Source: Lachnospiraceae bacterium
GTDB lineage: Bacteria; Bacillota; Clostridia; Lachnospirales; Lachnospiraceae
Assembly (NCBI GenBank): GCA_900771995.1
Contig: CAAGQC010000055.1
Coordinates: 1-64,000, forward strand
DNA: 64,000 bases
Direction of reading: 5' to 3'
This document shows positions 9,001 through 16,350 of this stretch, one piece after another. Positions within the stretch are counted from its first letter, which is position 1; each line of letters begins with the position of its first letter. The translations under genes were made by a program, and so were the position numbers. Below the pieces are notes generated by a model. The model saw nothing but the letters and a program-made list of their open reading frames with translations. It was not told the origin of the DNA and searched no databases.

Positions 9001-11016
9001 AGCACCTGTATAATCCTGTGTCTTAAAGGCATCGGTACCGATTGCCACCGAACTGTTGTTGAAAATAACGGTTGCCAGATTATGGCATCCCTTAAAGGCA
9101 TTCTCTCCTATGGAAACCACGCTTGCCGGCAGAGAAACCAGTGTCAGATTACAGTTATTGGCAAAAATATTGGCCCCGATATTATAAATATGGTAAGGTC
9201 CAATAGGATCCGGGATATCCAGTGTGGATACATTCTCTCCCACTTCGCTGTAGATCAGTTCATTGCTGGAATTCACCACATAAGTGGAACGTCCCTTATC
9301 TCCGGGCACCTTGGGATCCTGTACCGTAAGTTCATACCGGTTCATGCTCTCATACTGTTTAGTATCGGAATTGTAATTGATGTAACTGAAGGCGAAGCAG
9401 TTCCCTCTGGTGAAATTATGGAGTGCGGAATCCTTCCTTCCTTCAAAATAGAAGGTTCCATTCACCGGATCTCCGGACAACATGTCCTTGAAACAGTTAA
9501 AGCAGTAAACATTTCCGTCGGCTCTCTCGGTGAAAGTCTGCTGTGTATTACGGACTGTAATATATCTTAAGTTCTTACAGCCCTTCACCAGGGAAATATC
9601 CACCGCTTCACTGTAATTATCAGGGAAGGTCAGAGAGGAAAGGGTCTCACAGTTCTCAAACACATTCCATCCCAGTTCCTTCAGATTGCTTGCGCTGGTG
9701 GCACTGCCGGAATTACACATTTCAAAATTACTTAAAAAACGACACTCCGCAAATGCGTAGTCACCAATGTACTGGACATTGATAGGTACGGTAAAGCCGG
9801 TCAGATTCGTACAGCTGTAGAAGGCATGATCACCGATCTGTCCCAGATTACACTTTTCGGGAATGGTAACATTCTGCAGACTGCCGCAGGCAGCGAAAGC
9901 ATAGTTACCGATTACGGTAATACCGTTACCGAAGGAGATATCATTCAAACCGGTACACTCATAGAAAGCATAGTTACCAATACCGATCAGATCCTGTCCA
10001 ATGATCAGGGTTCCAATATTACCGGCCTGGGCAAAAATACCCTTGGAAGCATTGGCCGCCGTAATATAACCGCCATCCGCCGGAATACTCCATTCATAAG
10101 TATTGGAAGCGGTATCCAGAGTAGTGTCCAGATACTGGTTACCGATATATCTTACCTTACCATCCTTGATCCACTGATGATTCGTGTCCGTAGCATTGGC
10201 ATATCCGGGATAGGTGGCAAGCTTTCCGTCTGCATCCACTGCGCCGAACACGGTTGTTCCGGTCTGGCTGGCATCATAATAGAAAAACTGCGTGAGCACA
10301 TCCATGTCCTTCCAGGCATTGTCCGTTGCATAGCAGGGCTTGATCTCACCGGTATAATAGGTCTCTTCTACCTGTACAAATAATTTTTTACCTGTAACAG
10401 GGTCTTTGGCCTGAGTGACTCCATCCTCCCCCAGGATCGGCTGTGCCGGATCATCTACCATCCTGGTATGCGGCGTAACTGCCTCATAATAAAGAGGATC
10501 TCCCATTCTGTTTGCCGCCACATAACCGTTACCGGTACCCAGATTACCCGTAGGTTGTATGTAGGCATCCACGGTATTCGGGATTGTCAGTGTATTATTG
10601 GGCAGGGTATTGTTCTTGTTATATCCCAGCAGAATGGCGGACCAGTCACCGCCGTTCCGGATATATGCGAACTGATAGTTGCTTCCGTCCGCTTCGTTGG
10701 TACCTGTGGTATAAATAGTCGTACCTGGTGCGACCTCAGGAATCAGGTTGTCCATGGTAGGAACTCCGCTGCCTGTACCATCCCGCAGATCACTTACCTT
10801 TTCCGTCGCATTTCTCCGGATGGAGACTTTATAATTCCCTCCGGTATGGGTAGTGGCATGATTGTCAGCAGCCTGCGTTGCAAACTCTTCTTCCGCACGC
10901 AGACCTTCCGTAGGGATCGCCGCCACTACGATCGCCGAGATCAGAAACAATGTTCCCAGGGTCTTCCTTACTGTCTTTTTTAATCTTCTGTTAGCCTTCT
11001 TTTTACCCTTAGTCAT
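6043..11016 (-). CDS. Giant sortase-anchored BspA-like LRR surface protein
   Basis: Surface protein of 1657 aa. In order: a basic N-terminus and signal peptide (about 1-42); a region without recognised domain; many LRR_5/BspA-type repeats (about 330-1070); Listeria-Bacteroides (InlB B-type) beta-grasp repeats with the 'W(D)xxxxxIT' pattern (about 1095-1300); a PSPGTSTS octapeptide linker (about 1307-1352); a further bacterial repeat (about 1355-1425); a Ser/Asn/Thr-rich stretch; a C-terminal beta-rich domain; and a sorting signal with PKTGD at 1620-1624, a hydrophobic helix and a positively charged tail. The motif differs from LPXTG and fits class B-type substrates. The dedicated sortase gene ends 3 bases upstream, so enzyme and substrate are co-expressed. 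Adhesion is inferred. Confidence 0.92.
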   Translation of the reverse strand: MTKGKKKANRRLKKTVRKTLGTLFLISAIVVAAIPTEGLRAEEEFATQAADNHATTHTGGNYKVSIRRNATEKVSDLRDGTGSGVPTMDNLIPEVAPGTTIYTTGTNEADGSNYQFAYIRNGGDWSAILLGYNKNNTLPNNTLTIPNTVDAYIQPTGNLGTGNGYVAANRMGDPLYYEAVTPHTRMVDDPAQPILGEDGVTQAKDPVTGKKLFVQVEETYYTGEIKPCYATDNAWKDMDVLTQFFYYDASQTGTTVFGAVDADGKLATYPGYANATDTNHQWIKDGKVRYIGNQYLDTTLDTASNTYEWSIPADGGYITAANASKGIFAQAGNIGTLIIGQDLIGIGNYAFYECTGLNDISFGNGITVIGNYAFAACGSLQNVTIPEKCNLGQIGDHAFYSCTNLTGFTVPINVQYIGDYAFAECRFLSNFEMCNSGSATSASNLKELGWNVFENCETLSSLTFPDNYSEAVDISLVKGCKNLRYITVRNTQQTFTERADGNVYCFNCFKDMLSGDPVNGTFYFEGRKDSALHNFTRGNCFAFSYINYNSDTKQYESMNRYELTVQDPKVPGDKGRSTYVVNSSNELIYSEVGENVSTLDIPDPIGPYHIYNIGANIFANNCNLTLVSLPASVVSIGENAFKGCHNLATVIFNNSSVAIGTDAFKTQDYTGASHRGTCTGVETDSSDSSPKVKLTFVGDISSSSTPYLYAMSEAGRYNNTSQAKTYVRYCSGWPTNLVVQYNEEKGVSELINFPAFSELSNYATDETSYPYLTAAQRTAARDALSKYLSNETLTEDQQQFIDSALNVVIPEGIQAIQDGLFVAKEKADEDAQVTKDKTVSIYGLDTIEANDFKSADVTATAQHLKELNIYGNTASIAAEAFDGCTALQKVYISGNMQSIGDYAFENCPALDDVTLSGTISSLGLIPFTGCVQLKDVTFLGSDYYTCDNSIIYGMSGGTKARIVECLEGRESRYVKPSELAGITSIAPRAFQGCSNLREVDLTESSIATVPQYAFADTDSLSTVKLPTSCTQIEDNAFNGSGLERLEASQYLNLLGAEAFAGLKNVNKDVVLCSPEDSYLYNYGKLNGFTVDTTPLVEYFTVNFRDWNEELGGYALVADAEQRVKGGEAATPPTPAGKSGETFQYWDPDPSEITAVTVCTAIYSKDDPDANKLTVTFQDWNGTVIKEIKVASGGSIADADLPNTSMLVRDGYVFIGWDRPLTNITESFTTMAQYKALSEDDIVVRYINGVTREVFYQTTIKKGSVAPSILTPTISGYTFKEWMPDIATAITEDTDFYAIYETSSSNNASSSPNPGTSTSPSPGTSTSPSPGTSTSPSPGASTSPSPGASSSPGNNTTTTKMYTLTVKNGSGSGSYVAGSQPIIIANDPAANQQFSSWSIDPANTTIASKVLSATVITMPERNVTVTANYTAKTNSGTSTSTGSGNSTNSNSNRRPNSTTTGNVSGGRTTVVIDKNGLSNTGVVSATVNGSSDNFVIKITESATASEEVVKALMAEYGSDISAIKYFPMDISLYDSTGNNKITDTTGLSISITLPIPDSLITYAGNNKVAGVVNGQLDKLSPKFSTISGVSCITFTAEHFSPYVIYVDTNNLTAGTIADSTPKTGDGIHPKWFLSMGLACLSMVLFMKKDKKTLRKATV
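6965..7095. repeat. 24-bp tandem repeats encoding PSPGTSTS octapeptides
   Basis: About five consecutive near-identical 24-bp units inside the large LRR gene encode PSPGTSTS/PSPGASTS, a flexible wall-spanning linker. Near-identity at DNA level makes copy-number change by slippage or recombination likely. Confidence 0.85.
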
Positions 11017-11019
11017 CCT

Positions 11020-12297
11020 TTACTCCTTTGCCGTCACCTTTTTGGCAACCACTACAAATCTGCCGTTTTTCTCCTGATAATCACAGGTGGACAGTGTTAA
11101 AAGCTGGTCACCGAACGAAGCTGTGACTCCCGTGTCATATAATGACATTTCTGCCATATCATTCATATAGGAGTCAAATTCCTGCTCGCTCTGGGCGTCT
11201 ATAAACTGATAGTATTTGAATACGATTTCATCTTCGCTGTATACCCGGGATCTGAATACATACATGATCTCATACAGGCCTTTTTCATAGATGGTATCGA
11301 ACTGTATGTAGGGATGTTTCTCATAATAACTCTGGTCACCGTACAACGACAGGCTGCCAAACATCTGCCCGCTCTTCATATGGTGTCCATATAAAATAAA
11401 GTTCGTGCTGGGCTTGAGAACATCACAGTCCTTGTCCATAAAAATGGATCCGTTCTTATCATACTCCTGATTCAGATTGTGATCCAGATAATATTCATTA
11501 TCCGTTGTCTGCATTACAGGGTAATCTATATTAGTATCGTCAATTTTTACCCATCCGATTAGTCTTTTGTTCTTATTTAATAAATTTTTATATTCATCCA
11601 GTACGGGAGGCGGGGTACTTTGTCCCTCATCCGCCGTATAATGGATCACCGGCGCCTGATCCTGTCCGGATACCGGTTCCTTGTCCTTCAGGGCACTCAG
11701 CTGTTTATAATTATCCGCGGTGCGGAGATTATACCAATTATAAATTCCAAAATAACCGAGGCAGACGATTGCGATCATGCCGCAGCAGACCACGAGAATT
11801 TTCCTTCGCTTTTCCTGCTTTTTCAATTCCTCCTGTACGATCCGGTCCATCTCTGCCTCATTGAACTGCGGCTCCGGGCTTTTCTTATTCACAGGAGTTT
11901 TCTTTTTGGCCACCGGCTTCTTTTTTGTGATTTCTTTTTTTACGTTTTCTTTTTTCTTTGGTGTCTCTTTTTTCTTTTTGGGAGCCTTCGGCTTCCCGGT
12001 TGCTTTTACAGTCTCTTTCGAAACGGCTTTCTCCTTTGCAGATGAAGTTTTCGTCTCTTTTCCTTCCTGCCTCAGGATGTCATCCGACAACTCTTCCATG
12101 TAATCCTGTCCCAGAATACTATGGAATCTGCATTTTCCGCTGCGAAGCACTTCCAGCAGTTTCTTCTGATCCGCCAGGCTCATCTTCTTCGTCTGTGCCC
12201 GGAGATTTTCGATCACCTGCTGATCCTTCAGGGCATTCTGATAGTCCGATTCCTTACGGAACTGCCGCCCTTCTACCACATATATCTTCTGTGCCAT
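11020..12297 (-). CDS. Class B sortase with a long cytoplasmic N-terminal extension
   Basis: Transpeptidase that cleaves a sorting motif and attaches the protein to the cell wall. Of 425 aa, the last 190 are a SrtB-type catalytic domain with His305 (YGHHM), Cys405 (TLSTCDY) and Arg413 (GRFVVV). A single membrane helix lies at about 167-184. Before it are about 165 cytosolic residues: a helical region (1-80) and then a very Lys-rich, KKK/PKK-containing linker (about 86-140). Typical SrtB proteins have only a short cytosolic tail, so this extension is unusual. It leads the operon with the PKTGD-bearing LRR protein, its likely substrate. Confidence 0.9.
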   Translation of the reverse strand: MAQKIYVVEGRQFRKESDYQNALKDQQVIENLRAQTKKMSLADQKKLLEVLRSGKCRFHSILGQDYMEELSDDILRQEGKETKTSSAKEKAVSKETVKATGKPKAPKKKKETPKKKENVKKEITKKKPVAKKKTPVNKKSPEPQFNEAEMDRIVQEELKKQEKRRKILVVCCGMIAIVCLGYFGIYNWYNLRTADNYKQLSALKDKEPVSGQDQAPVIHYTADEGQSTPPPVLDEYKNLLNKNKRLIGWVKIDDTNIDYPVMQTTDNEYYLDHNLNQEYDKNGSIFMDKDCDVLKPSTNFILYGHHMKSGQMFGSLSLYGDQSYYEKHPYIQFDTIYEKGLYEIMYVFRSRVYSEDEIVFKYYQFIDAQSEQEFDSYMNDMAEMSLYDTGVTASFGDQLLTLSTCDYQEKNGRFVVVAKKVTAKE

Positions 12298-12360
12298 CTA
12301 TCTATCCTTAATATGTAATATCTGTTCCATTATCTCTTGCCTGTCTGCATAGATATTTAT

Positions 12361-12388
12361 ATTTTACTATATCCAAAAATTATTGCAA
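12361..12388 (-). promoter_or_regulatory. Putative sigma-A promoter of the sortase/LRR operon
   Basis: Minus-strand TTGCAA, 16 bases, TAAAAT, about 65 bases before the sortase start. It is back to back with the plus-strand promoter region of the cysteine-rich gene. Confidence 0.5.
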
Positions 12389-12401
12389 GTCTTTTCCGGA
12401 A

Positions 12402-12433
12402 ACATTGACAGGCTCCCCCGCATACAATAGAGC
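12402..12433 (+). promoter_or_regulatory. Promoter region of the cysteine-rich gene (SigE/SigK-like or weak sigma-A)
   Basis: CATACAATA at 12421-12429 matches the mother-cell sigma factor -10 pattern (CATAnnnTA), with AC 17 bases upstream as in SigK promoters. An alternative sigma-A reading is TTGACA (12405), 17 bases, TAGAGC, which has a poor -10. The choice decides whether the downstream genes are sporulation genes. Confidence 0.35.
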
Positions 12434-12459
12434 ATAAATAAAATGTGGAGGCACTAAAA

Positions 12460-12726
12460 ATGAGTGACTTAACTGCTACAAATTGCGGCTGCAATAACTC
12501 CTGCGGCAATAACAACTGTGGTAACGGTATCTTCGGCAACAGCTGCATCTGGATCATCCTGTTACTGTTCTGCGGCGGTGGCTGCGGCAACAACAACGGT
12601 TGCGGACTGCTTGGCAACAATAATGGCTGTGGCGGCAATGACTGCTGTGAATGGCTGATCTGGATCCTGCTTCTGTCCTGCTTCTGTGGCGGCGGATGCG
12701 GTAACAACAACGGCTGCGGTTGCTAG
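12460..12726 (+). CDS. High-cysteine small protein (chorion class HCB-like)
   Basis: Protein of 88 aa made almost entirely of Cys, Gly and Asn (blocks such as CGNNNGCG and GGGCGNNN), interrupted by two short hydrophobic stretches (IWIILLLF and WLIWILLLS). Similar proteins in Lachnospiraceae genomes are labelled 'chorion class high-cysteine HCB protein 13'; no function is established to my knowledge. The two pseudo-repeats (hydrophobic, then CGGGCGNNNGCG) suggest internal duplication. The ATG at 12460 follows GGAGG at 12447-12451; the GTG at 12445 lies before the site and is not the start. The composition suggests a disulfide-crosslinked or metal-binding structural protein, perhaps of the spore coat (inference). 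Confidence 0.85.
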   Translation: MSDLTATNCGCNNSCGNNNCGNGIFGNSCIWIILLLFCGGGCGNNNGCGLLGNNNGCGGNDCCEWLIWILLLSCFCGGGCGNNNGCGC

Positions 12727-12746
12727 CTTTAAGAGCACGATCACTC

Positions 12747-12772
12747 CGGGGTACGGGCTTTTCCGTACCCCG
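12747..12772 (+). promoter_or_regulatory. Perfect 10-bp hairpin without U-tract
   Basis: CGGGGTACGG, loop GCTTTT, CCGTACCCCG. The downstream sequence has no run of T. This fits a processing or mRNA-stability hairpin between the cysteine-rich gene and the next two genes better than a full terminator. Confidence 0.6.
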
Positions 12773-12846
12773 AAGGACTGATCGGCATAACCAGAATGCC
12801 GCTCTCATAAAATACTAGTAACTCTTTTACAGGAAGGTATCGGTAC

Positions 12847-13338
12847 ATGGACGATAAGAGGATCGACAAGGCGGCTGCCTTTGACACATTATTCACTTCA
12901 AACCGCATTCAGATTCTGAAAATACTGGCTTATTATATGGATCCCCGGCTTCTGAAGGGACTTGCTGTTTACATAAAAATGTCGGAATTGCAATATACCC
13001 TGGCACTTTTTCGCAGGCATCCGGAGACCTCTCTTTGCAGCGCTCCCTCTTCTGTAAATGAAGGAACCGCCGCCGAACTGTGCGGTGATCTCATGCCGCT
13101 ATGCGATGAGGCTCAGAAAGCATCCCTGAAGCAGGTCACACAAATGCTGGACAATATTCATAATTTTCAGGAAATGATGGAAATGGTACAGACCATGCAG
13201 GAATTGTTCCCGGAGGGCTTCTCCGATCTCTCCGGCATGGATCCTTCCATGTTATCCGGTCTTTTTTCCACCACCCCATCAGAATCAGGAGGTAAGCAAA
13301 ATGGATTCTTCCCAGACACCCCTCTGGATGCAGGATGA
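12847..13338 (+). CDS. Unknown protein, helical
   Basis: Protein of 163 aa, family not recognised. It is mainly helical, with no signal peptide or membrane helix. Residues 10-60 (FDTLFTSNRIQILKILAYYM, then a segment containing TLALFRRHPE) resemble a small helical DNA- or protein-binding unit but carry no diagnostic motif. A Met-rich stretch (about 100-145, MMEMVQTMQELFPEGFSDL) precedes a flexible end. AGGAAGG lies upstream of the ATG. Its 3' end overlaps the next gene by 38 bases, implying translational coupling, and it follows the cysteine-rich gene in the same direction. Confidence 0.75.
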   Translation: MDDKRIDKAAAFDTLFTSNRIQILKILAYYMDPRLLKGLAVYIKMSELQYTLALFRRHPETSLCSAPSSVNEGTAAELCGDLMPLCDEAQKASLKQVTQMLDNIHNFQEMMEMVQTMQELFPEGFSDLSGMDPSMLSGLFSTTPSESGGKQNGFFPDTPLDAG

Positions 13339-13603
13339 TCTCGTAAAGGACATCCCCAGAGAAAAACTGGATTTTCTCTCGAAACTTTTCGCCCAGGGAC
13401 ATGGCAAAAATCAGAAAGAAATGATGGCACTTCTCATGCCCGCCATGCGCAAAGCCAGACAGGAGCACCTGACTTTTACTCCGCAGGAAATGCAGGCGGC
13501 CATCACCGCCATCAAAAAATACAGCACGGAATCGGAACTTCGCCAGATTGAAAATATTCTGGAGAAGAACCGTTCACAAAGAAATAACTCCCGGCAGGCA
13601 TAA
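13301..13603 (+). CDS. Unknown protein, charged helical
   Basis: Protein of 100 aa, family not recognised. It is highly charged and helical, with the segments REKLDFLSKLFAQGHGK, MMALLMPAMRKARQE and SELRQIENILEKN, and no membrane helix or signal. An excellent AGGAGG site lies inside the preceding gene, which it overlaps by 38 bases, so the two products are likely made together and may interact. The terminator at 13582-13627 begins within its last codons. Confidence 0.75.
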   Translation: MDSSQTPLWMQDDLVKDIPREKLDFLSKLFAQGHGKNQKEMMALLMPAMRKARQEHLTFTPQEMQAAITAIKKYSTESELRQIENILEKNRSQRNNSRQA

Positions 13604-13627
13604 GGTCTGTCAGGAGTTATTTTATTT
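13582..13627. terminator. Bidirectional intrinsic terminator
   Basis: AAATAACTCC and GGAGTTATTT form a 10-bp stem around a 21-nt loop, with T-rich sequence after it on the plus strand and A-rich sequence mirrored for the minus strand. It closes the plus-strand cassette and the convergent leuS. Confidence 0.75.
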
Positions 13628-13630
13628 TTC

Positions 13631-16042
13631 TTATTTTGCTACGATGTTAACAATTCTGCCGGGAACATAGATCTCTTTTACGATGTTGCCGGTCAGCTTG
13701 TCACCCAGAGCCTCTTTGGCCATGGCGATAACGTTCTCCTTGGTCTCATCCTTGGATACGTTGATGGTCACACGCATCTTGCCGTTGACCTGAACACCGA
13801 TCTCCACTACGCTCTCTACGGTCTTCTCTTCCTCGAACTCGGGCCATGCTGCCTGATACAGTCTGCCTTCGAAACCGGCAGTCTGCCACAGTTCCTCCGT
13901 GATGTGAGGAGCCACAGGATTCAACAGTGTTAACAGTGTCTTGTATTCGCCTCTGGTAATGGAGTTCTTCTTGTAGAACTCATTGATCAGAGACATCATA
14001 GCCGCGATGGCGGTATTGTACTTCAGGTTCTCGAAATCGCTGCTGACCTTCTTGATGGTCTGATGCATCTTTGTCTCTAAGTCTGCACTGTAGCCTTCTT
14101 CGGAGGTCAATATATCCTGCAGTTTCCATACTCTCTCCAGGAATCTGCGGCAGCCCTTTACACCTTCCTCACTCCAGGAGGCGCTCAGATCAAAAGCACC
14201 GATGAACATTTCGTAGGTACGCAGGGTATCTGCGCCGTAATCCTGTACGATGTCATCCGGGTTGACCACGTTGCCGCGGGACTTGGACATCTTCTCACCG
14301 TTGGAACCCAGGATCATACCGTGGCTGGTTCTCTTCTGGTAAGGTTCCGGAGTAGGCACTACCCCCTGATCATACAGGAACTTATGCCAGAAACGGGAAT
14401 ACAAAAGATGCAGTGTGGTATGCTCCATACCGCCGTTGTACCAGTCAACCGGCAACCAGTACTTCAATGCTTCGGGGCTTGCCAGAGCCTTGTCGTTGTG
14501 AGGATCGGTATAACGCAGATAATACCAGGAAGAACCTGCCCACTGAGGCATGGTATCCGTCTCTCTCTTGGCAGGACCGCCACAGCAGGGACAAGTGGTA
14601 TTTACCCAGTCGGTCATGGCAGCCAGAGGAGATTCTCCGGTATCGGTAGGCATATAGCTCTCTACCTCAGGCAGCTGCAGAGGCAGTTCGCTCTCATCGA
14701 TGGGAACATAGCCGCACTTGTCGCAATGTACGATGGGAATCGGCTCACCCCAGTAACGCTGTCTGGAGAATACCCAGTCTCTTAATTTGTAATTGGTCTT
14801 GCGGTTACCGATGCCCTTCTCTTCCAGATAGTTCATGATCTTCTCTTTGGCTTCTGCCACAGACAGACCGTTGAGGAAATCGGAATTGACCAGAGTACCG
14901 TCAGCCACATCGGTATATACAGCTTCTTCCACGCTGACAGGGCTTCCGGCTACGACTTCGATAATGGGCATGTCGAATTTCTTCGCGAACTCCCAGTCTC
15001 TCTCATCATGAGCAGGTACTGCCATGATGGCACCGGTACCATAAGTCATCAATACATAGTCAGATACCCATACAGGGATTTCCTTGCCGTTAACGGGGTT
15101 GGTAGCGGTCAGACCCTGGATGCAGACACCGGTCTTATCCTTGGCCAGTTCGGTACGCTCGAAATCGGACTTTTTCGCAGCCATCTCACGATATGCCACG
15201 ATGTCATCCCAGTTTTTGATCTCGTCCTTATATTTATCCAGAACAGGATGCTCCGGAGATACTACCATATAGGTAACACCGAACAAAGTGTCCGGTCTGG
15301 TAGTGTAAATGCGCAGCTTCTCGTCCTTGCCGGTCAGGGTAAAGTCTACTTCCGCACCCTGGGATTTACCGATCCAGTTCTTCTGGGAGACTTTGACACG
15401 CTCGATATAATCTACGGTGTCCAGTCCCTGGATCAGCTTGTCAGCATATTCGGTGATCTTTAACATCCACTGGCTCTTGACCTTACGGATGACTTCGGAA
15501 CCGCAACGCTCGCAGACGCCGTTAACTACTTCCTCGTTGGCCAGACCTACTTTACAGGAAGTACACCAGTTGATGGGCATCTCTGTCTTGTAAGCCAGTC
15601 CTGCCTTGAACAGTTTTAAGAAGATCCACTGGGTCCAGCGATAGTACTCGGGATCCGTGGTGTTGATTTCTCTGTCCCAGTCGAAAGAATAACCTAAGGA
15701 ATGCAGCTGATTCTTGAATCTTGCCACGTTGTTCTTGGTTACGATCTTCGGATGGATGTGATTCTTGATCGCGTAGTTCTCGGTAGGGAGACCGAAAGCA
15801 TCCCATCCCATGGGATACAGCACATTGTAGCCCTGCATTCTGCGCTTACGTGCTACGATGTCCAGTGCGGTATAAGGTCTCGGATGACCTACATGTAATC
15901 CCTGTCCGGAAGGATAAGGGAACTCTACCAGTGCGTAATATTTGGGCTTGGAGAAATCATCGGAAGTCTTGAATGCTTTTTCGTCATCCCAGACAGTCTG
16001 CCATTTTTTCTCTACCTCTCTGTGATTGTAAGGTACTGCCAT
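13631..16042 (-). CDS. leuS: Leucyl-tRNA synthetase
   Basis: Class I aminoacyl-tRNA synthetase charging tRNA-Leu, 803 aa, normal bacterial length. Motifs: HVGHP (the HIGH motif, about residue 51), the CP1 editing domain in the middle with TYGTGAIMAVPAHDERD, a zinc-like CDKCGY...CPCCGG region, and GEKMSKSRGN (KMSKS) around residue 580, followed by the anticodon-binding and C-terminal domains. AGGAGG lies just upstream of the ATG. The leader is only about 70 nt from the predicted promoter at 16118-16146, and I see no T-box motif, which many Firmicutes synthetase genes carry. Confidence 0.98.
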   Translation of the reverse strand: MAVPYNHREVEKKWQTVWDDEKAFKTSDDFSKPKYYALVEFPYPSGQGLHVGHPRPYTALDIVARKRRMQGYNVLYPMGWDAFGLPTENYAIKNHIHPKIVTKNNVARFKNQLHSLGYSFDWDREINTTDPEYYRWTQWIFLKLFKAGLAYKTEMPINWCTSCKVGLANEEVVNGVCERCGSEVIRKVKSQWMLKITEYADKLIQGLDTVDYIERVKVSQKNWIGKSQGAEVDFTLTGKDEKLRIYTTRPDTLFGVTYMVVSPEHPVLDKYKDEIKNWDDIVAYREMAAKKSDFERTELAKDKTGVCIQGLTATNPVNGKEIPVWVSDYVLMTYGTGAIMAVPAHDERDWEFAKKFDMPIIEVVAGSPVSVEEAVYTDVADGTLVNSDFLNGLSVAEAKEKIMNYLEEKGIGNRKTNYKLRDWVFSRQRYWGEPIPIVHCDKCGYVPIDESELPLQLPEVESYMPTDTGESPLAAMTDWVNTTCPCCGGPAKRETDTMPQWAGSSWYYLRYTDPHNDKALASPEALKYWLPVDWYNGGMEHTTLHLLYSRFWHKFLYDQGVVPTPEPYQKRTSHGMILGSNGEKMSKSRGNVVNPDDIVQDYGADTLRTYEMFIGAFDLSASWSEEGVKGCRRFLERVWKLQDILTSEEGYSADLETKMHQTIKKVSSDFENLKYNTAIAAMMSLINEFYKKNSITRGEYKTLLTLLNPVAPHITEELWQTAGFEGRLYQAAWPEFEEEKTVESVVEIGVQVNGKMRVTINVSKDETKENVIAMAKEALGDKLTGNIVKEIYVPGRIVNIVAK

Positions 16043-16117
16043 AATTATTTCCTCCTAAACTATGAGAAGCTTTCTATTTAAAATTTACGTTCTCAAGTCG
16101 TTAAAAAACTACCGATT

Positions 16118-16146
16118 ATTTTATCGTGTTTTACCGGTACTGTCAA
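16118..16146 (-). promoter_or_regulatory. Sigma-A promoter of leuS
   Basis: Minus-strand TTGACA, 17 bases, TAAAAT, about 75 bases before the leuS start codon. Confidence 0.65.
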
Positions 16147-16225
16147 GGACTGCGGCTCCATCCGCATGGTTTTTTGCATATTTTCCCCTGTGTGAGCATA
16201 TCCTGTATACGAGAGGTGATGAATC

Positions 16226-16276
16226 ATGTTTGCATGGATCACATTACTGATCAGTCTGATGCAGCGGTATCGATGA
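16226..16276 (+). CDS. Possible 16-residue hydrophobic micropeptide
   Basis: ORF MFAWITLLISLMQRYR, a hydrophobic core with a basic tail. It is preceded five bases upstream by GAGAGGTGAT, an unusually good match to the 16S anti-Shine-Dalgarno sequence, and followed 19 bases after its stop by a strong terminator. It lies alone on the plus strand in a 307-bp gap between leuS and the EF-G-like gene. The pattern is like small membrane peptides or type I toxins. I find no convincing promoter, so it may be coincidence. Confidence 0.35.
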   Translation: MFAWITLLISLMQRYR

Positions 16277-16294
16277 GATATCTGCCGGATACGC

Positions 16295-16327
16295 AAAAAG
16301 AGACCGGAATGCAGCCGGTCTCTTTTT
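16295..16327. terminator. Bidirectional intrinsic terminator
   Basis: AAAAAGAGACCGG and its complement form a 13-bp stem around a 7-nt loop, with T-runs on both strands. It terminates the EF-G-like gene on the minus strand and any transcript covering the small plus-strand ORF. Confidence 0.85.
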
Positions 16328-16350
16328 TTGTTTTCTATGTACTCTGGGTA

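Noticed and set aside
16043..16340. T-box riboswitch before leuS
   Set aside because: The predicted promoter leaves only about 70 nt of leader, and the conserved T-box antiterminator sequence is not present on the minus strand.
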